64,000 bases of DNA from Sparassis latifolia (lineage: Eukaryota > Basidiomycota > Agaricomycetes > Polyporales > Sparassidaceae): positions 496,001 to 560,000 of the forward strand of contig JAENRS010000017.1 of the NCBI GenBank assembly GCA_018466975.1. Reading direction: 5' to 3'. The position numbers and the translations under genes are program-made. Below, piece by piece: positions 10,530 to 23,425 of the stretch. Each line of letters begins with the position of its first letter. Position 1 is the stretch's first letter. Below the pieces are notes generated by a model. That model was given only the letters and a program-made list of their open reading frames with translations. It had not been told where the DNA came from and did not search any database.

Positions 10530-13500
10530 GGCGACCACAACACCAGTCTGACAAGCGGGAATGCGCGAGACTGGAAGGGAAACAAGGTAGGTCCAATTGA
10601 ACGCGCTCAATTTATAGCACTCAGCCTTCCGGGACGAGGAATTTACGAAGGTCGTTCTATTCGGGAGAGTTGGACGATATGATAATGCTGCTCACCTGCA
10701 TAGCAAGGCCATCACTGAAAGTTGCCGAGATCTATATCGAGTGGGAAGAGGTCGAGATCGACGTTCCAGGGAGGTGTCAGAGGGGTCATCCATATTCGAA
10801 ACACCGGACACTGTAACGGCTTGTAAACGGAGCGCATGCTCAGGACTGCGGCGTACGCCACTTGCAACGAGGATGACACATTTCAATTCACCATTCGAAC
10901 GGCCTTGGGCGCAGTAGCTGCATAAGCGTTAGGTAGGCGGCTGCAAGGCGCTGACGCTGCGGCGCCATCTGAACAACAGCCCAGAATAACTGCTCCAAAA
11001 AGGTTCAGCCGCCGAAGCATAAACGCGCCCCGCTCCATACCACTTGCGGTAGCCCCGACCGTACGATGTTTGAGGTCGTTCGTAAGATTACTCACCTCCC
11101 CGCCTATCCCGTGACCCAAATCGGGACCCACAGTCAAGCCAGAGAAACCCGGTCGTTGGCGCATGCACAGCGCCTTCCTTGCCGATAAGGCTAAGCACGT
11201 TGGAAGCACATTCAACCCGACGACGCCGAGGTCTGTTTCAACACATGTTTTTGATGTCAGCGCCCCGTGTGCGTTCGAAATCGTCACGGTGATACCTATG
11301 ACGAACAGGAGGGGCTCCTGCGCCCAGGCCTCCAGCTGCTGACCTCCTGCATCACATTGCTTCTGCGCATCTCGGGAGGCCGCAGATGTCTAACATGCGC
11401 GGTGGTTCCTGTAGTTCGCTGCTTAATGTCAGACAAATGTTCAAACTCTACTTACAGAAAGGCTGTCACAGTAAGTACTGTTCTTCGAAGAACCAACTAA
11501 TCAGACTCACATCAGTCATGCCAGGAGCCACTGATAGATTAGTTCCTAAAGCCGCAGGCGACGATGAGGGCCATACTAAGCAGGGCCTCGTTCAGAAACT
11601 GCGAAGAGTGCGCCTTGATACTAACAGTGCGCCGGTGGCGTGGTTTGCGATGCATATCATGCCGTACATAGAAGTCGCCACTATCACCAGTTGCCGGCGA
11701 ACACGGGGAGCAGTCCGTGATCGGTGGAACGACCACTAATGGTGCTCGACTCGATCATCAAGAGACGCATGCGAAGGGTAGACGACCCAATGGTACATGC
11801 CTTCCTTTTAGCCACGCAATGAACACCCGGTCGATGACCAAGGACGGGTCAAGGTGATCCCTCGCGATCCAAACATACGGGCTGCACCATGCAGCATTGG
11901 AGGACCGCAGTCAGCGCCAGGCATAGACATAGTGCGGATGCGATACATACAAGGTTCAACGTATGCCAAATACCTCAGCCGCCGGCCACGGCTGGCGGCA
12001 CCATCAAGCACGGGGCCATGTCGTCAGAGGACATCCACAGGGGATTGGAGCCTCATCGATGCAATAAACGCTTCGATTACAGGTGAAGATAGCAATACAT
12101 TCCGAGTCGGCAGGCCGTGTCCCTCCAGATATATTGAGCGCTTAGTCGCCATCTGGCCTTGAAGGTTTCTTCGAGCACTTCATCGTCACTATGTCGGCTC
12201 AAACGATCTTTGCAATAGTGCTGCCCGTTTGCGAAGTCGGCATCCGGATATGCAATTAGCCCACATAGCGGCGATTCGATCTCACGCCCGAAGTACCGTC
12301 AATGTACGCACCTGGGAAGTAGATGTCAGATTACTTGACGCCAGACGCTCAGTAACTGCGTCAAGCAGGAGTTCAGAAATGTCCTTACAATTCAACCTTC
12401 TCTCATTGGCCTCTTGTTCCCGGCCTGTTGTCCCCGAAGGGTCGGGAGAGAACTCATATCCGCGGTACTGAATTTCATCATGCGCTTCTAGCGTATTCCT
12501 CGGTTACACATCAAAACGTTCTCGCTGAACGATCGGCAGTAAACTGCGAGTACTGGACCATGAGTAAGTAATTTCGGATACTTGGCTGCATGCGCACTTT
12601 TTGAACAGCCTCTATATGCAAGAACATGCACGGACATTGTTGCTCATCAATGACGTCAGACATCCGCTTCTCGGAGCGAACACAACCTGCAGCGATCACA
12701 AAGCATCACAATACAGTCCCAAGAGTGACCATTCAGACCGTTGCAACGGAAATTTAGGAGATTGCAGATAGAATACAGAAGGCAGAGATAGCCCTGAAGG
12801 CGTAAGGCATGCCTGCCGAATAACTGACGGCGACCACCCTGTCCGATCCGACGGCGCACATATAACGGACAGAACCTTGCAGAACCGTCTCTGAAAGACC
12901 ACAAGGCCATGGGGTGACGAGAGTGGCGAGTCATGCACGTTCTGCGAGCGGGCCGTGTATAGGCCGCAGCGCCCCCCACCTGCATTAACCACCACAGCGC
13001 AGGAACCGTCCCGGCGGATCCGAGGCGCGTGCAGAAGTGTCATCTCCGTGTACAACGCGGCAATCAGTCGCTTTGAATGCATTCTCGCAGGTCCCTGCAA
13101 TCTGCAGAAACGTTCCAGCACCACGGCGAATTGAAGAACACATCCTTATAATGCGCGAAGCCTGTGCTTGACCGGGGTCCCAGGAATGTAACGTAAGACG
13201 TTGGACGTCAAACAGCAAGCATTGAGAACCGTGCCTCTAACCTTCGGTTGCATTCGAATTCAATAAGGAAACGGAGCTGAACGCAGAGCCGCAGAATCAC
13301 AGAACCTCAGTACGGTAGAACCGCAGAATCCCAGAATCGAAGGATGGAAGAACCGTGGGCATCGCGTAAGGGCGGACAATACCAGGAAGGAACCTCGTGA
13401 ACCGGGACTCCCGGGAGCCTCTCTCTCCTCGCCTCATCCTTGAGTCTTCAAAGCACGCATTCAATGCCGACGGAAGCCAACCTCCGGAACCACTGATCGT

Positions 13501-13854
13501 CTACGTTCTGCGTGACTCTCCTCCATACAAAGTCCGCCGCCCCCATTCGGTCGCTCGCCGGTTCCACTCGCCTACATTTCGGAAGAGCGTCGCGACCTGT
13601 GCGTTCCACTCGCCCTTGAGCATGGAAGAGAACGGGTGGTGCGTAATACGCTCGGATGCGGCAGGCGGTGCGTTCACCTGAGAGGGCGCCTCGAGCAGCC
13701 GCTGAGACAGTGTGTGCAGGCTGCATGCGACGGGAAAGGTCAGAGCGGATGGAACAACACACAAATAAGTGTACAAACTCGGAGCGATGCCTCTCTGTCC
13801 TGTGGTGTTTAGCACAAGCTCGTGAGTGTTTAAATGGAACGTAATCGAAACCGC
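10530..13854. other. 3.3 kb stretch without a supported gene
   Basis: Open frames up to about 140 codons occur on both strands but overlap each other and encode no recognisable domain. Near 13290-13340 a short unit around CCGCAGAATC-CAGAA is repeated imperfectly. I see no terminal repeats. This may be old transposon-derived DNA that has decayed, but that is only a guess. Confidence 0.4.
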
Positions 13855-14051
13855 TCACCAGCTATGCATCATCGAGGAGAACCCATAGTATATCTAGAAC
13901 AGAAAAAGCAGTGAGTCCCATACGGAAACATACGCGGTGAAAAACATACGCCTCCGGCAACGAGTGCGCCCGCAGCTGGACCGACCAGAATGCTCATCGC
14001 GACGGAGAAGAGACGGTGGTGGTAAGACTCAACGCGAACGGGCGCGCCCAT
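13855..14051 (-). CDS. Possible 46-residue membrane protein
   Basis: Two short exons (14051-13950 and 13893-13855) join in frame across a 56-nt GT-AG intron and give 46 residues, MGAPVRVESYHHRLFSVAMS then a hydrophobic span ILVGPAAGALVAGGIYYGF and a short tail. Size, basic-aromatic N-terminus and single membrane span resemble small mitochondrial inner or outer membrane subunits, but I cannot assign a family. It could also be chance. An RNA read across the intron would settle it. Confidence 0.4.
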
Positions 14052-14378
14052 CAGCTGACCCTTTGTCTGCGCCTGTTAGGATCGGAAGCTATTGGCTTCT
14101 AGCTGTTTCCTTTTTGGGCGACTACCCCCGCTACGTGTCACGTCACCGGCACAATTGCAGTTACGTAGCTCGGAAGTACTTTCCACAAGTAAGAAGTAAA
14201 GGTATATATCCAGATGCGGGTAGGGACTCATCCCTCCCGAATGAGACCTAGTATGAGACCACTACGATTGCATAGCTAGGAGGGTACGCCATTGAACTCA
14301 ATGGACAGGTCATAACGGAGAATATCAACGCACTAAGTATGAGTATAGCCGAAAAGCCCGCTGTGCAAGTCGCCTAGC
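14052..14378. other. Short intergenic stretch
   Basis: About 330 nt between two minus-strand genes, serving as the 3' flank of the membrane protein gene at 14379-15980 and the upstream region of the small gene ending at 14051. Nothing else is recognised. Confidence 0.5.
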
Positions 14379-15980
14379 TCAATGTGCGACCCTCTGTTCT
14401 CTCCGCACGCCTCCACCTCCCAACAACACCGTCATCCAGCCAAACATCGCCATCAAGAACCTAACGAGCCACGCAGGGTCTGCACCTAATCCGAGACCAG
14501 GACGCAGCTGCAGCGCGAACGCGATGTCGAGTTCAGGAATCGGCGCCCGGTACGCGTGCCGGCGGTCGGCATGCCCCACCGTGCCTATGTCTGTCTCCGA
14601 ACTGGCACCGTATTCACCTTCGTCATCGGACGAGTCAAAGATGAGCGCACCAGGGAGCTTCGGCGAGGAACTACGTGAGAAGGGGAGGGGGGTCGAGGAG
14701 CGCGAGAGCGCAAACGACGGAGAGTCGGCAGCGCGGAGGGACCATGCGGGCTTGGAGATGGGGGACGCAGTTGGCGTTTCGCGCATCTGCAAAGGCCGGC
14801 GCAAGGGCGAGAGGAGGGGAGTCGAGTGCGGGGTATGGTCGGGGGTCGCGAAGGGGGTTGGGGTCATAAGGGTCGGGAAGAGTGGTAGCAGCTCGGGGTC
14901 GGGGTGCTCCTCGATTACTATGCAAGGTGACTCGCTCCGCTTTATCGTAGACGAGCCGCCGGTATCTGCGAAGAGGAGACCACTGTCCGGTGCGTCCTGA
15001 TAATCCTCGTTCGTATCTTCATCGCGTTCATCGTCTTCCGGTGTGAGTTCAGGCGAAGGTGCGGCCTGAACCAGACCTTCTTTTCCATCCACCTTCTCCG
15101 CACTCATCTCAAAAGCTTCCAATTCAATACTGGGTGCTACATCTTTCACCAGCAGGACATCCCGTTCCTTCGATGGACCCGAGCCATCCTCATCATCAGC
15201 GTCCGCGCCACCAAGAGCCTGCTTTTCCAGCTTCGGCATCATCTCCCACGCGAGGTCGGAGGTGAAAACGCCTTTGCTGGAGATTTGGGCCGCATACAAC
15301 ACTGCAATAATGCAAAGAAGTGAAATAAGCGCTGCCCCGCACGAGAGCGCAAGAACGAGTAGAGGGGGAGAAGGAAAGGTGGTAGGAGCGCGTTCATTCG
15401 TGGCCGGGTCGATACTCGTGCTTGGTTCGGGGGATGGCGATGGCGGGTCGTTTCCCGTCTGTGAAATAAGTTCATCATCCTGCATGGGACGTTCTCCGCC
15501 CTCCAAGTCATCCAAGTGGCCCCCGGTCTTACTTTCGCGTAACAAAGAGTACAGTTTCGCCTCGTCATCCGTCAGGGCGCCATCGAGGCCGAGAGGAAGG
15601 ATGGCCCTGACGGCATCAAGACCATCCAATTGAGCGAGATAACCATCTTGTTCTTCAGACGAAGTGAGATGAATTCGGATATCTTCCTCTTCGGCGCAGT
15701 CCAGACAAGCTGGGGGGCGACTGTGCCTACAATGAATTACGATGTCAGGATGATAGAGCAGTAGTAGCTCACCCAGTCCGATACTGAAAGATCGCCTGCA
15801 CCGTATGTTGAACGTCAGTCGACGACTGGATCCTGGCGGCCGCGATGTCAGGATGAGCAGCACGACAAACAGAGAAAGTGGGATGACTGACGACGCCTCC
15901 GATCGGGCCTGTGGCACGATGGGCCTTGAGGTGACGACCAGCGCAAGCAAAGAGAAAGAAACAAGGATAGTGAGGGTCAT
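14379..15980 (-). CDS. Predicted type I membrane protein, function unknown
   Basis: Three exons on the minus strand (15980-15895, 15832-15773, 15726-14379) give 497 residues in a closed frame. The start gives a signal peptide, MTLTILVSFSLLALVVTS. A short acidic ectodomain contains the paired cysteines of ACLDC. A membrane span (LLVLALSCGAALISLLCIIA) lies near residue 200. A long cytoplasmic tail follows, rich in Ser, Pro, Asp and Glu, with TPxxTP-like clusters. A second hydrophobic stretch (WLVRFLMAMFGWMTVLLGG) lies at the very C-terminus. I do not recognise the family. The layout suggests a surface or vacuolar protein with a disordered, probably phosphorylated tail. The first two introns (62 and 46 nt) are supported because only they restore one frame. 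Confidence 0.65.
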   Translation of the reverse strand: MTLTILVSFSLLALVVTSRPIVPQARSEASSVIPLSLFVVLLILTSRPPGSSRRLTFNIRCRRSFSIGLGELLLLYHPDIVIHCRHSRPPACLDCAEEEDIRIHLTSSEEQDGYLAQLDGLDAVRAILPLGLDGALTDDEAKLYSLLRESKTGGHLDDLEGGERPMQDDELISQTGNDPPSPSPEPSTSIDPATNERAPTTFPSPPLLVLALSCGAALISLLCIIAVLYAAQISSKGVFTSDLAWEMMPKLEKQALGGADADDEDGSGPSKERDVLLVKDVAPSIELEAFEMSAEKVDGKEGLVQAAPSPELTPEDDERDEDTNEDYQDAPDSGLLFADTGGSSTIKRSESPCIVIEEHPDPELLPLFPTLMTPTPFATPDHTPHSTPLLSPLRRPLQMRETPTASPISKPAWSLRAADSPSFALSRSSTPLPFSRSSSPKLPGALIFDSSDDEGEYGASSETDIGTVGHADRRHAYRAPIPELDIAFALQLRPGLGLGADPAWLVRFLMAMFGWMTVLLGGGGVRREQRVAH

Positions 15981-16169
15981 TACGTGCGTCGGCCCTCGAG
16001 ACGAGAGCAACACGCCACGAAGGACGAAGTCAAAGATCTGCCAGCGAAATAATTCTGGATAATTTCCTGCGCCACAGCCACGCGTCACACACGCTGCGTC
16101 GGAGCTTCAATCTGCTCCCGTGATCCGCGGACGCGTCGCGCGTCGCGTACCGTGACCGTGATTCAGACA

Positions 16170-19100
16170 CATCAGCAAAAGTGCACTTCTGTTACCATCG
16201 GTTACATAGCATTGTAATCTAGGAAATCCGTTACAACACTCGAAATTATTGAGCAAAGTTGTAATGGATTGTAACTTCTCTACGGGGGTTCCGAATATTT
16301 CCCAATGTTTCAAAATATTTGGTAATCCATTCGCAATGTACACAATCTATTCCGAATACCTGGAATGTTTGGGACTCATTACCATGGATTCCCAGGTTTA
16401 TAAGGCATCGTGATGGGATTGTAAGCAGTGGCAATGTCAGGGGACAACTTATAATGGCTGTACAAATAGACTTACTCCCAGTGGACAGAGCACAGGACAG
16501 GAAATATAGTAATCATTGCGGCAAATACAACATAACATACAACAGGTGTGACTACATATGAATACAGAGAGTTCACCACAGTCCGCATGAGTGCCAAATA
16601 GAATAGGAGAGCAGTGCAAAACCTAAAGAGAGCACAAAGCCGGAACACCACGAGCTGGCGCGAGAGCAGGATGACCATCGAGAGGTGAGCTGGATGTCCA
16701 AGAGAGCACAAAGGTTGAGAAAGTGCCACCGCAAGGAGAAGCGGCAGCGAGGAACAGAGGCGGTGAAATCTCAACGACGAGGGCCAACAAGACCATCCAG
16801 GAGAGGGTAGCAAGAGTACAGAAATCCAAAGGCAGTCTGTGCAGAATGCTGTGAGATAGTGCTACACTTGGTGCGTACATTGAGGTCGGTGAACCTGGGG
16901 CCTACCGACTGTAGTGTCGTTCTTTCAAAGTTGACAGACCATTGCTGTCGTTGCGGCAGTCTGAGCGCACATTCCTGCTGGCATCTGCACGAAAGACCTG
17001 TCTATAATAAAGGAATTTATTGGGTAAGTTGTCATGCAGGCAATGATACATGCTCAATATGTCAGTTGAAACATCGCGAGCTTTGCGAAGACGAACCGGT
17101 CCAGTGCGGGCAGGCCTGCGGAGAGAGCGCATCAACTATGTTACTGTCTAGAGTGCACGATTACTCACTGGCTGGGCATCGCGAGCCCGCTGCTGCTAGT
17201 ATGGCCGGTGTCCAAATCTTGACTCGGTACATCGGAGAATTTGCATTGATCTGGTTTGACCTTTATCAGGCCCTGTAAGGCCTTACAATTTTTCACCAAT
17301 CTGGTACATATGATGGATGCTTGTGAGCTCGAGTACGGCCACACGCACCGCCACCACAAATAGAAAACACCAAATATATTTCGGTAGAGTTGTACATAGC
17401 ACTCACAAAGAACGCCGAGAGCACCACATTTGCCGAGGATCATGACCGGGTATGGGTATGCAATACCTGAGGCATGTTGGCGAGGCGGACAAATGGGTGT
17501 ATTGGCGATAGCCATGCAGTAGACCCTCGTGTACAAGCATGCACGTTCAGCATAGAGGTCGCGACGGGAGACTCACACGGAGTGTCCCAATAGGTGTCGG
17601 ACGGGTCCGCATATGGTGGCTCAACCCAGTTTGTATCTTCGCAACGCACGAGAGCGACGAAAACAGCACCAACCTTGCGCCTTCGGATCCAGCCACACCA
17701 TTCACACCATCACGAGAATCCGATGCAATGTCTCAAAATTATTGGCATTCATGTAGCGTACCATGACTCGCCCGAGCTTCTTCGCCGCGGAGTCCCGGAG
17801 ACCCTGCAGGTTGCATTACCAGACACATCTAGGCTCCACGAGAATAAGGTGCACCACAATATGCACAATCCATGGAAATTTCTGCACACATAACTGTCAG
17901 TAAGAAGTCAAATCCCCCAACATTGACATGGTGTACACCATGGAGCAAAACCAGCTCGAGGATGACAACAGTACACATAAGAGTCTCCGCATAGCGACAC
18001 AGAATTAAAACTGTGGAGCAAACAGCTCGAGAGTTTCAGAGAAAGATAACGGGGTGCTCCACGGTGAGAGGGAGAGGCAAGGGAGATCGTATCGATATTG
18101 ATGTTGAAAAGCGAACGTGGACCGTGTGCTAGTTTAGGGCGGGCTGACGAAGACTTCAACTTCGTAATCCGGGATCCGGAAAGCCGATGAAACAAGACTT
18201 GTCCAGCCTAACAAGCCATGCGCAAGAACGTCGGAAGTCTATCAAGACTTACCAGATAGCGCCAAGGATCGTGGAGGTTCGTAAGATGTGACAAGCTATC
18301 ATCAGCTTCTGTCACAGTGGTGTGACTCTGGTCAGCGCTACCAGGTAAAACCAGATCACGCCCAATTTCCCGATGTATATGCACCGTGGACGGTCGCGAA
18401 GTGTGAATTCTAGGCAGTTCAAAGGATACTCAATAGTACATGCACCTGCTCAGGCTCGATCTGGTGTGGTGTATGCATCGAGAGCACTAGCTCCATGCAT
18501 CACGATACGGCATGTACCATGATCCTGTTCCCAATTCATGACAGCAAAGACAAGACGGAACACATACTGCAGTCATACAGATAGGTGTGTGAGCAGTGGA
18601 AGGGCACAAGTGTGTCACTTTAAATGGACGAGAAGCTCCTAAGGCACGTCCTGCAGGAAGGGCACATATGTAGAATGAGAAGAGCAAAGCACTCGGTGGA
18701 AACGGTGTTAACGTTGGCGAGGCGCGCTTCTGCGGCGTCGTTGTCATTAATGTTGTCGTCAGAAAAGCGGCTGTGCCGCCAAGAATGCGTCGACATACAA
18801 GGAGGAATCAAAGCAGTGAAAGACACCAGAAGAGACCGACCGCCTCTTATATGGCCGGGAGGAGAGAAGTGTACTACGTCATCACTGTTGAGTAGCTTCC
18901 AAATTGGGAAGAGTCACTTCGCAAGCCGACTGGGCCGTCACCGTGTGCCTTTGACTTTGACTACTTTGCTACGTACACAAGTTTGTCGGACCCAAGACCG
19001 CGTGAAGGGGCTGGTTTGCTCAAGGTCCTATTCATATTCCTGCCGGCCACAGAACATAGAATGGGCAGTGAATATCGGAACGAGGATATGCAAAGGATCT

Positions 19101-19493
19101 CGGAGTCGAAGAAACGGTATGGACGAGCTGGAGTCCGCAGGCAGGTAAATGACTGTCCTAGTGATAGTGGATCGTTCCGTGGACGTTGTTCTGTGCTCCC
19201 TTGTCGAATATTTCTTGAGTCTCTGCCTTCAGTATAATCACTATTAATCACCATGTTCGCTCAACATTACAAGCTCTTACAACTGCCTTACATAGGTTTA
19301 TAGTGCATTGTAATGGCATTGCAATCAGTCATCTACGTTTCCGAGCATTGCAACGAATTTGAAGGGATTACGAAGGTCGCAACGCAGCCCCATTATTCTA
19401 ATGGCTTACGATGACATTCTAACCTGTTATCACATGCGGGCGAATACTACAATCGTCGGAATCCGTTGTAACAATTGTGCACTTTTGCTGATG
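16170..19493. mobile_element. Degenerate 3.3 kb element bounded by inverted repeats
   Basis: The 17-mer CATCAGCAAAAGTGCAC (16170-16186) recurs as a perfect inverted copy at 19477-19493. Similarity continues inward for about 35 further bases (TGTTAC, CGG and ATTGTA blocks in the same order). Both ends also carry several scattered copies of an ATTGTAATGG-like motif (16200-16420 and 19270-19430), as seen in the subterminal zones of some DNA transposons. The interior has only short, unrecognised frames and no transposase I can name, so it would be non-autonomous or decayed. I could not identify a clear target-site duplication. Confidence 0.5.
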
Positions 19494-20049
19494 CATGTCG
19501 ACAGCCTCCTTTCGACTCGAGTGAGTAGAGGCATGGTTTCAGTGTTTTCGTATATGTTGCTGACTGCGCCTAGGACATTGACAATGTCATCGGTGTCAGC
19601 AAGAAATGTTGTTGGTGCTGCGATTGGCTAAGCAAGGATCTTCCTGTGCCAGGGCAGGATAGCTTTGTCTTACCGGGCACTCATGGCACGACCCTTCCCT
19701 GGTCTCCTCCCATATTTGACATCCCTTTAGCAACTCTCGTGCCGCTGGAGCAAGCTCTCATGGAGAAGTTATACCAGTGTTCGTTGACAAGGGTACATGC
19801 CAGGCGGCAAGTGATGGATAATTTGCTATGGGGCGAATTGAACAGGCTGCTGCCAGGTTACCTCACAGTAATCCAAGAACCGTGGTACCTATTTTACCCG
19901 ATGTCATGGGCGTTTCCGCACAAATATAAAAGAGTACGGCTTGCGAGATCATCCATTCAGTTACACTTATTCAAAGAAACATCAATCTTGTATAAGGATA
20001 TACACCTCTTCATACAATTTCCCCATGCATCCAGTCCCATTCAATAGCA
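19494..20049. other. Spacer 3' of BRO1 with one unassigned frame
   Basis: A plus-strand frame at 19646-20047 (133 codons, convergent with BRO1 and ending at its stop) has no domain, signal or splice structure I recognise. It may be chance. Confidence 0.35.
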
Positions 20050-23000
20050 CTATCGTGAATACCCCTGCGAGTACTGCCTGTACGGCGACTGCTGCTGTTG
20101 CTGCTGCTGCTGTGAAGACGGCGGAGGCGGGAAGCCCTGGTATTGGTAAGCGTTCTGTTGCGCAGGCGCGGGCGCCGCTGAGACGTCGTACTGCGACTGG
20201 TACGAGATGGGCGGCGGTGGCGGTGGGAACGGAGACCCTGCTGCTGGAGGCGGAGACTGATATGCACCCGAATACGGAGGCTGCGATGGCGCAGGTGGGG
20301 GGTATGTAGACTGACGTTGAGGCTGCCCGTACAGAGGTTGCTGCTGGGGCGGCCGAGGAAATGGCGACGACTGCCGCTGGGGCTGCTGTTGGGGAGGGAG
20401 ATATTGGGTTGGCTGTTGCTGCCCGTAGGAATATTGCTGAGGCGATTGTTGTGGACATGGCTGCGGAGCGGAGCTGGGAGCAGTATTGGAAGCAGAAGAA
20501 AAAGAGCCGCCAGTGTTGCTGCCAAACATGCTCAAAGCAGCGTAAGGGTCAGGAGGTATTGGCTGTTGATAAGGCGGCTGAGAAGGCGGGATACTCGGCC
20601 GCGGAGGAGCATACGACGGTCCTATCCCTTGTGAGGGAGATGAGCTAGGATATGCTCTTGCTGGCTGGGAGTTCGGTGGAGTAGGATATGGTGCCCTTGG
20701 TAACTGGGCATTCGGAGGGGAAGGATATGTTTGAGGTGCCGGCGACGACCACTGGGTCGCGGCAGGGGGAGGAACCGGGGGCGACGTCGGCCCGTTTCTG
20801 CCACGTAGATTCATAGATGCAAAGGACGATTCAAGAGTAGATGCAAGAGAAGGTCGGGCCGGAGGCGGAGGGACGCGGGGCTTCTCCGCCAAGGGTGGCG
20901 GTACTGATGAAGACGGTGGTGAAACGGAGAGTCTGCGCTGCGTTTCTGCCTGTGAGGCAAGTGTCTCGCGCTCGACTTTTCGGCTGGACACAAAGTCCTG
21001 CACGTTTCGCTTCAGCACTGTTGTTAACTCGGTCAACTCATTGTAAAATTGCAGGCCCTTTCTGAAAGACGAATATGTTAGTCTCACACTCGGACCGGAT
21101 ACCACGATAGACGCACGTCAGACCGTCTCGCACTTCCATGTAGCCGTCTCTTGCGCGGGAAAAGCGTCTGACAGTGTCGTTCTTTCGCCTCTCTCTCTCC
21201 TCCCACTTCCTGGCACCGGGACCACGACCGGCGAGATCTTTCAAGCCTCGCCATAAGGCCGAGAGCTCTTGCAGTGTGACCTGTTCGTGATGTACAGTGG
21301 CTGCGAGTCGCTGTTGGTAGGGTCGGAACTTCTCCAGCTCTCCTGCGAATAGACTAGTTTCCACACCAGTATTGCGCCTATTCAGGAGGAGCAGATGCGA
21401 AACATCATCGGATTGCACCTGAAAATTCTTGATAAGCCACCGCAACTCATGAAGGCAGCGATGATGAATTTACTTTATCCTTGAGATCCTTCAGGACCTC
21501 TTTCCGCTCATGACCAATTTTGTTCAGCCTGCCCAACCGTTCTTCAATCTCGTCCACGAACTGCGCGACCTTAGCGCGCTCCTCGTCATCCTTCGTCTCA
21601 CTAGCGACGTCCAAGTCCAGCAGATTCTCCGATCCGGCTTCAGATTGGGCCGTGCTCGCCCTGAACACGTCCTCGACTTGCGGAGACAACAACAAACGTA
21701 TCTCTCCTGTCACTGAATCCCATAGAGCTGCGACTTGCTGATCTGATTGCGCCGCGGCGTCCAGGGCACTGAAGTGCGACTTCAGATCTTGTCGAAGAGC
21801 CTTCGTGAGGGACGCCGAGGGGCCCTGGGTCCACAAGTGGTCGTACTTGACCCGCATAGCCTCGCAATCCCTGCTTTCTATCTCCAAGTCCCTGCTGATG
21901 GTATCGAGCTCTTTCCTCACGCTGTCCTTGAGTCGATTGAGTTCCGTCATGATGCTCTCCACACCCTCCCTCTTCTCCATAACGCCAATATCGTCTATCC
22001 ATCGGCGCACCTCGACGGGCACCTCCTCTTCCCCGCCCACGCCACCCTCCGCCATTGCCTTGAAGCGCCCGAGCCCCTGCTTGACACCCATCGAGTCGAG
22101 CACGCTGCGAACCTCGGCCTCGGCCTCGTCCGCCTTCTCGACCTCCCCGCGGACGAGCTTCGCTTTCTCTTCCGAGTACACGCTTGCGCTTTCGTGCACA
22201 CTGAGCGGGATGAGGCGTACGAACATGTCCGCACCGATCACCTTCTGCACGTCCGGCGCCGCGTACACCTCTTGGATCGTAATCGGCGTCGCTACCGCCG
22301 CCTTGTCAATCTGCGCCAACGTTTCAGCCGTGGGGAGAACTGCATTATAGATCAGGTCGTTCTCCCGCTGCGCCTCGTTCTTTCTGTCTGTGCACAGGGC
22401 CAGATGCGCCTTCGTCAAGTCCGAGAGCGTCGGCCCCGCGTCTGGCGGTAGGTTCGGCGACATTTGCATCACGAACACGGACGCGAAGGACGACGCGGAG
22501 CGATTCGCTTCTTTCGCAGCGGATTCGGCCACGGTAAACCGTACAAGGGCGTCACCATGTTTTCCTGCGCTATTGTCTGCGAGTGCTCGGTAGTACTGCG
22601 ATACGGATGTGAAGTATTTGGCCTTGGTCTGCAGATGAATTAGTGGAGACACGTCATTAATATAGAAGTATGCCCACCTGAATCACAGTGACCCAATTGC
22701 GGTCAAATATGCCCTTGCCCATGAACTCCTTCACCTCCTCGTTAAGAGAAGTGTACATGAATGCTGTCTGCGCAGCAATCTTAGCTACGAGCGCGTTCCC
22801 CTTCTTCTCGTCCGTGCACTTCTCGAAGAACACCTCTGTCGCCTGCGCGAGTATGATACCTACCAGGAACTTGATCACCTCCCGGCTCAGGTCCGTGGAT
22901 GGCGCATGCAGGAAGTTGTCGTTGATGTACGTGAGCATGCCCGCACACGCGCGGAAGTAGTAGAATGCCCGCTTCAGACCCTCTGGGTCCGATCTGTTTT

Positions 23001-23425
23001 GCGACGCTGCGATGGCCGAGTGCGTCGCCGCGATCTGGAAGATGATGGAGGCTTTCTCGTACGCAATCGACGTCTGCGTGATCAGCTTGTTCGTAAAAGC
23101 GTCCCGCCAAGGAAAGTTCACCCGTATCTCTGCGAACCGCAGCTCCAGCAGCTCAAGCTGGCCGAAGTACTTGTATAAAAGATCCCGGCCTGCATTCCCT
23201 GCGGTCAGGAAATGATCGTAGGATGGCTGCGTGCGCACCTGTGATGTCGCTCCCTGCGCCCTTCACAGCATCCTGCCTGCACCGCTGTAGGTTTGAACAT
23301 TCCGTTGCGTAGCTATCTGGATCCTCGCCGTACGAGTGCGAGATGGCGTTGCGGATGGGACCTGTCCAATCTACCTCATCTGTAGTCTTCTTGGGAATAG
23401 ATATCATCGGTGAATGGTGGGCCAT
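20050..23425 (-). CDS. BRO1: BRO1/ALIX-family ESCRT-associated protein
   Basis: Five exons on the minus strand (23425-23239, 23198-22678, 22628-21474, 21418-21117, 21061-20050) give 1058 residues in a closed frame. The N-terminus [16 protein letters not shown] begins the BRO1 domain (about residues 5-390), which includes [13 protein letters not shown] and the helical repeats around [16 protein letters not shown]-shaped coiled-coil domain follows (about 410-750, ending near [16 protein letters not shown]). The last 300 residues are a Pro/Gln-rich tail with polyglutamine runs. The family binds ESCRT-III (Snf7/CHMP4) on endosomes, supports multivesicular body sorting and recruits a deubiquitinase. 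In filamentous fungi the orthologue (PalC/PalA relatives aside) acts in vacuolar sorting. The first intron is only 40 nt. The BRO1 domain at the extreme N-terminus and the V domain favour BRO1 over PalC. Confidence 0.93.

Noticed and set aside
10092..10610. Catalase start at 10610 (longer N-terminus)
   Set aside because: The extra residues are not part of a signal peptide, whereas the Met at 10529 or 10520 begins a clean one; the shorter start was kept.
11267..12471. Candidate genes in the 10.5-13.8 kb gap
   Set aside because: Frames overlap on both strands, have no domain and cannot be joined by consistent introns.
19646..20047. 133-codon plus-strand frame beside BRO1 as a gene
   Set aside because: No domain, signal, splice pattern or promoter feature; it overlaps the BRO1 3' region and looks like chance.
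20317..20648. Arg- and Leu-rich plus-strand frames opposite the BRO1 tail
   Set aside because: They are shadows of the Pro/Gln-rich coding strand.
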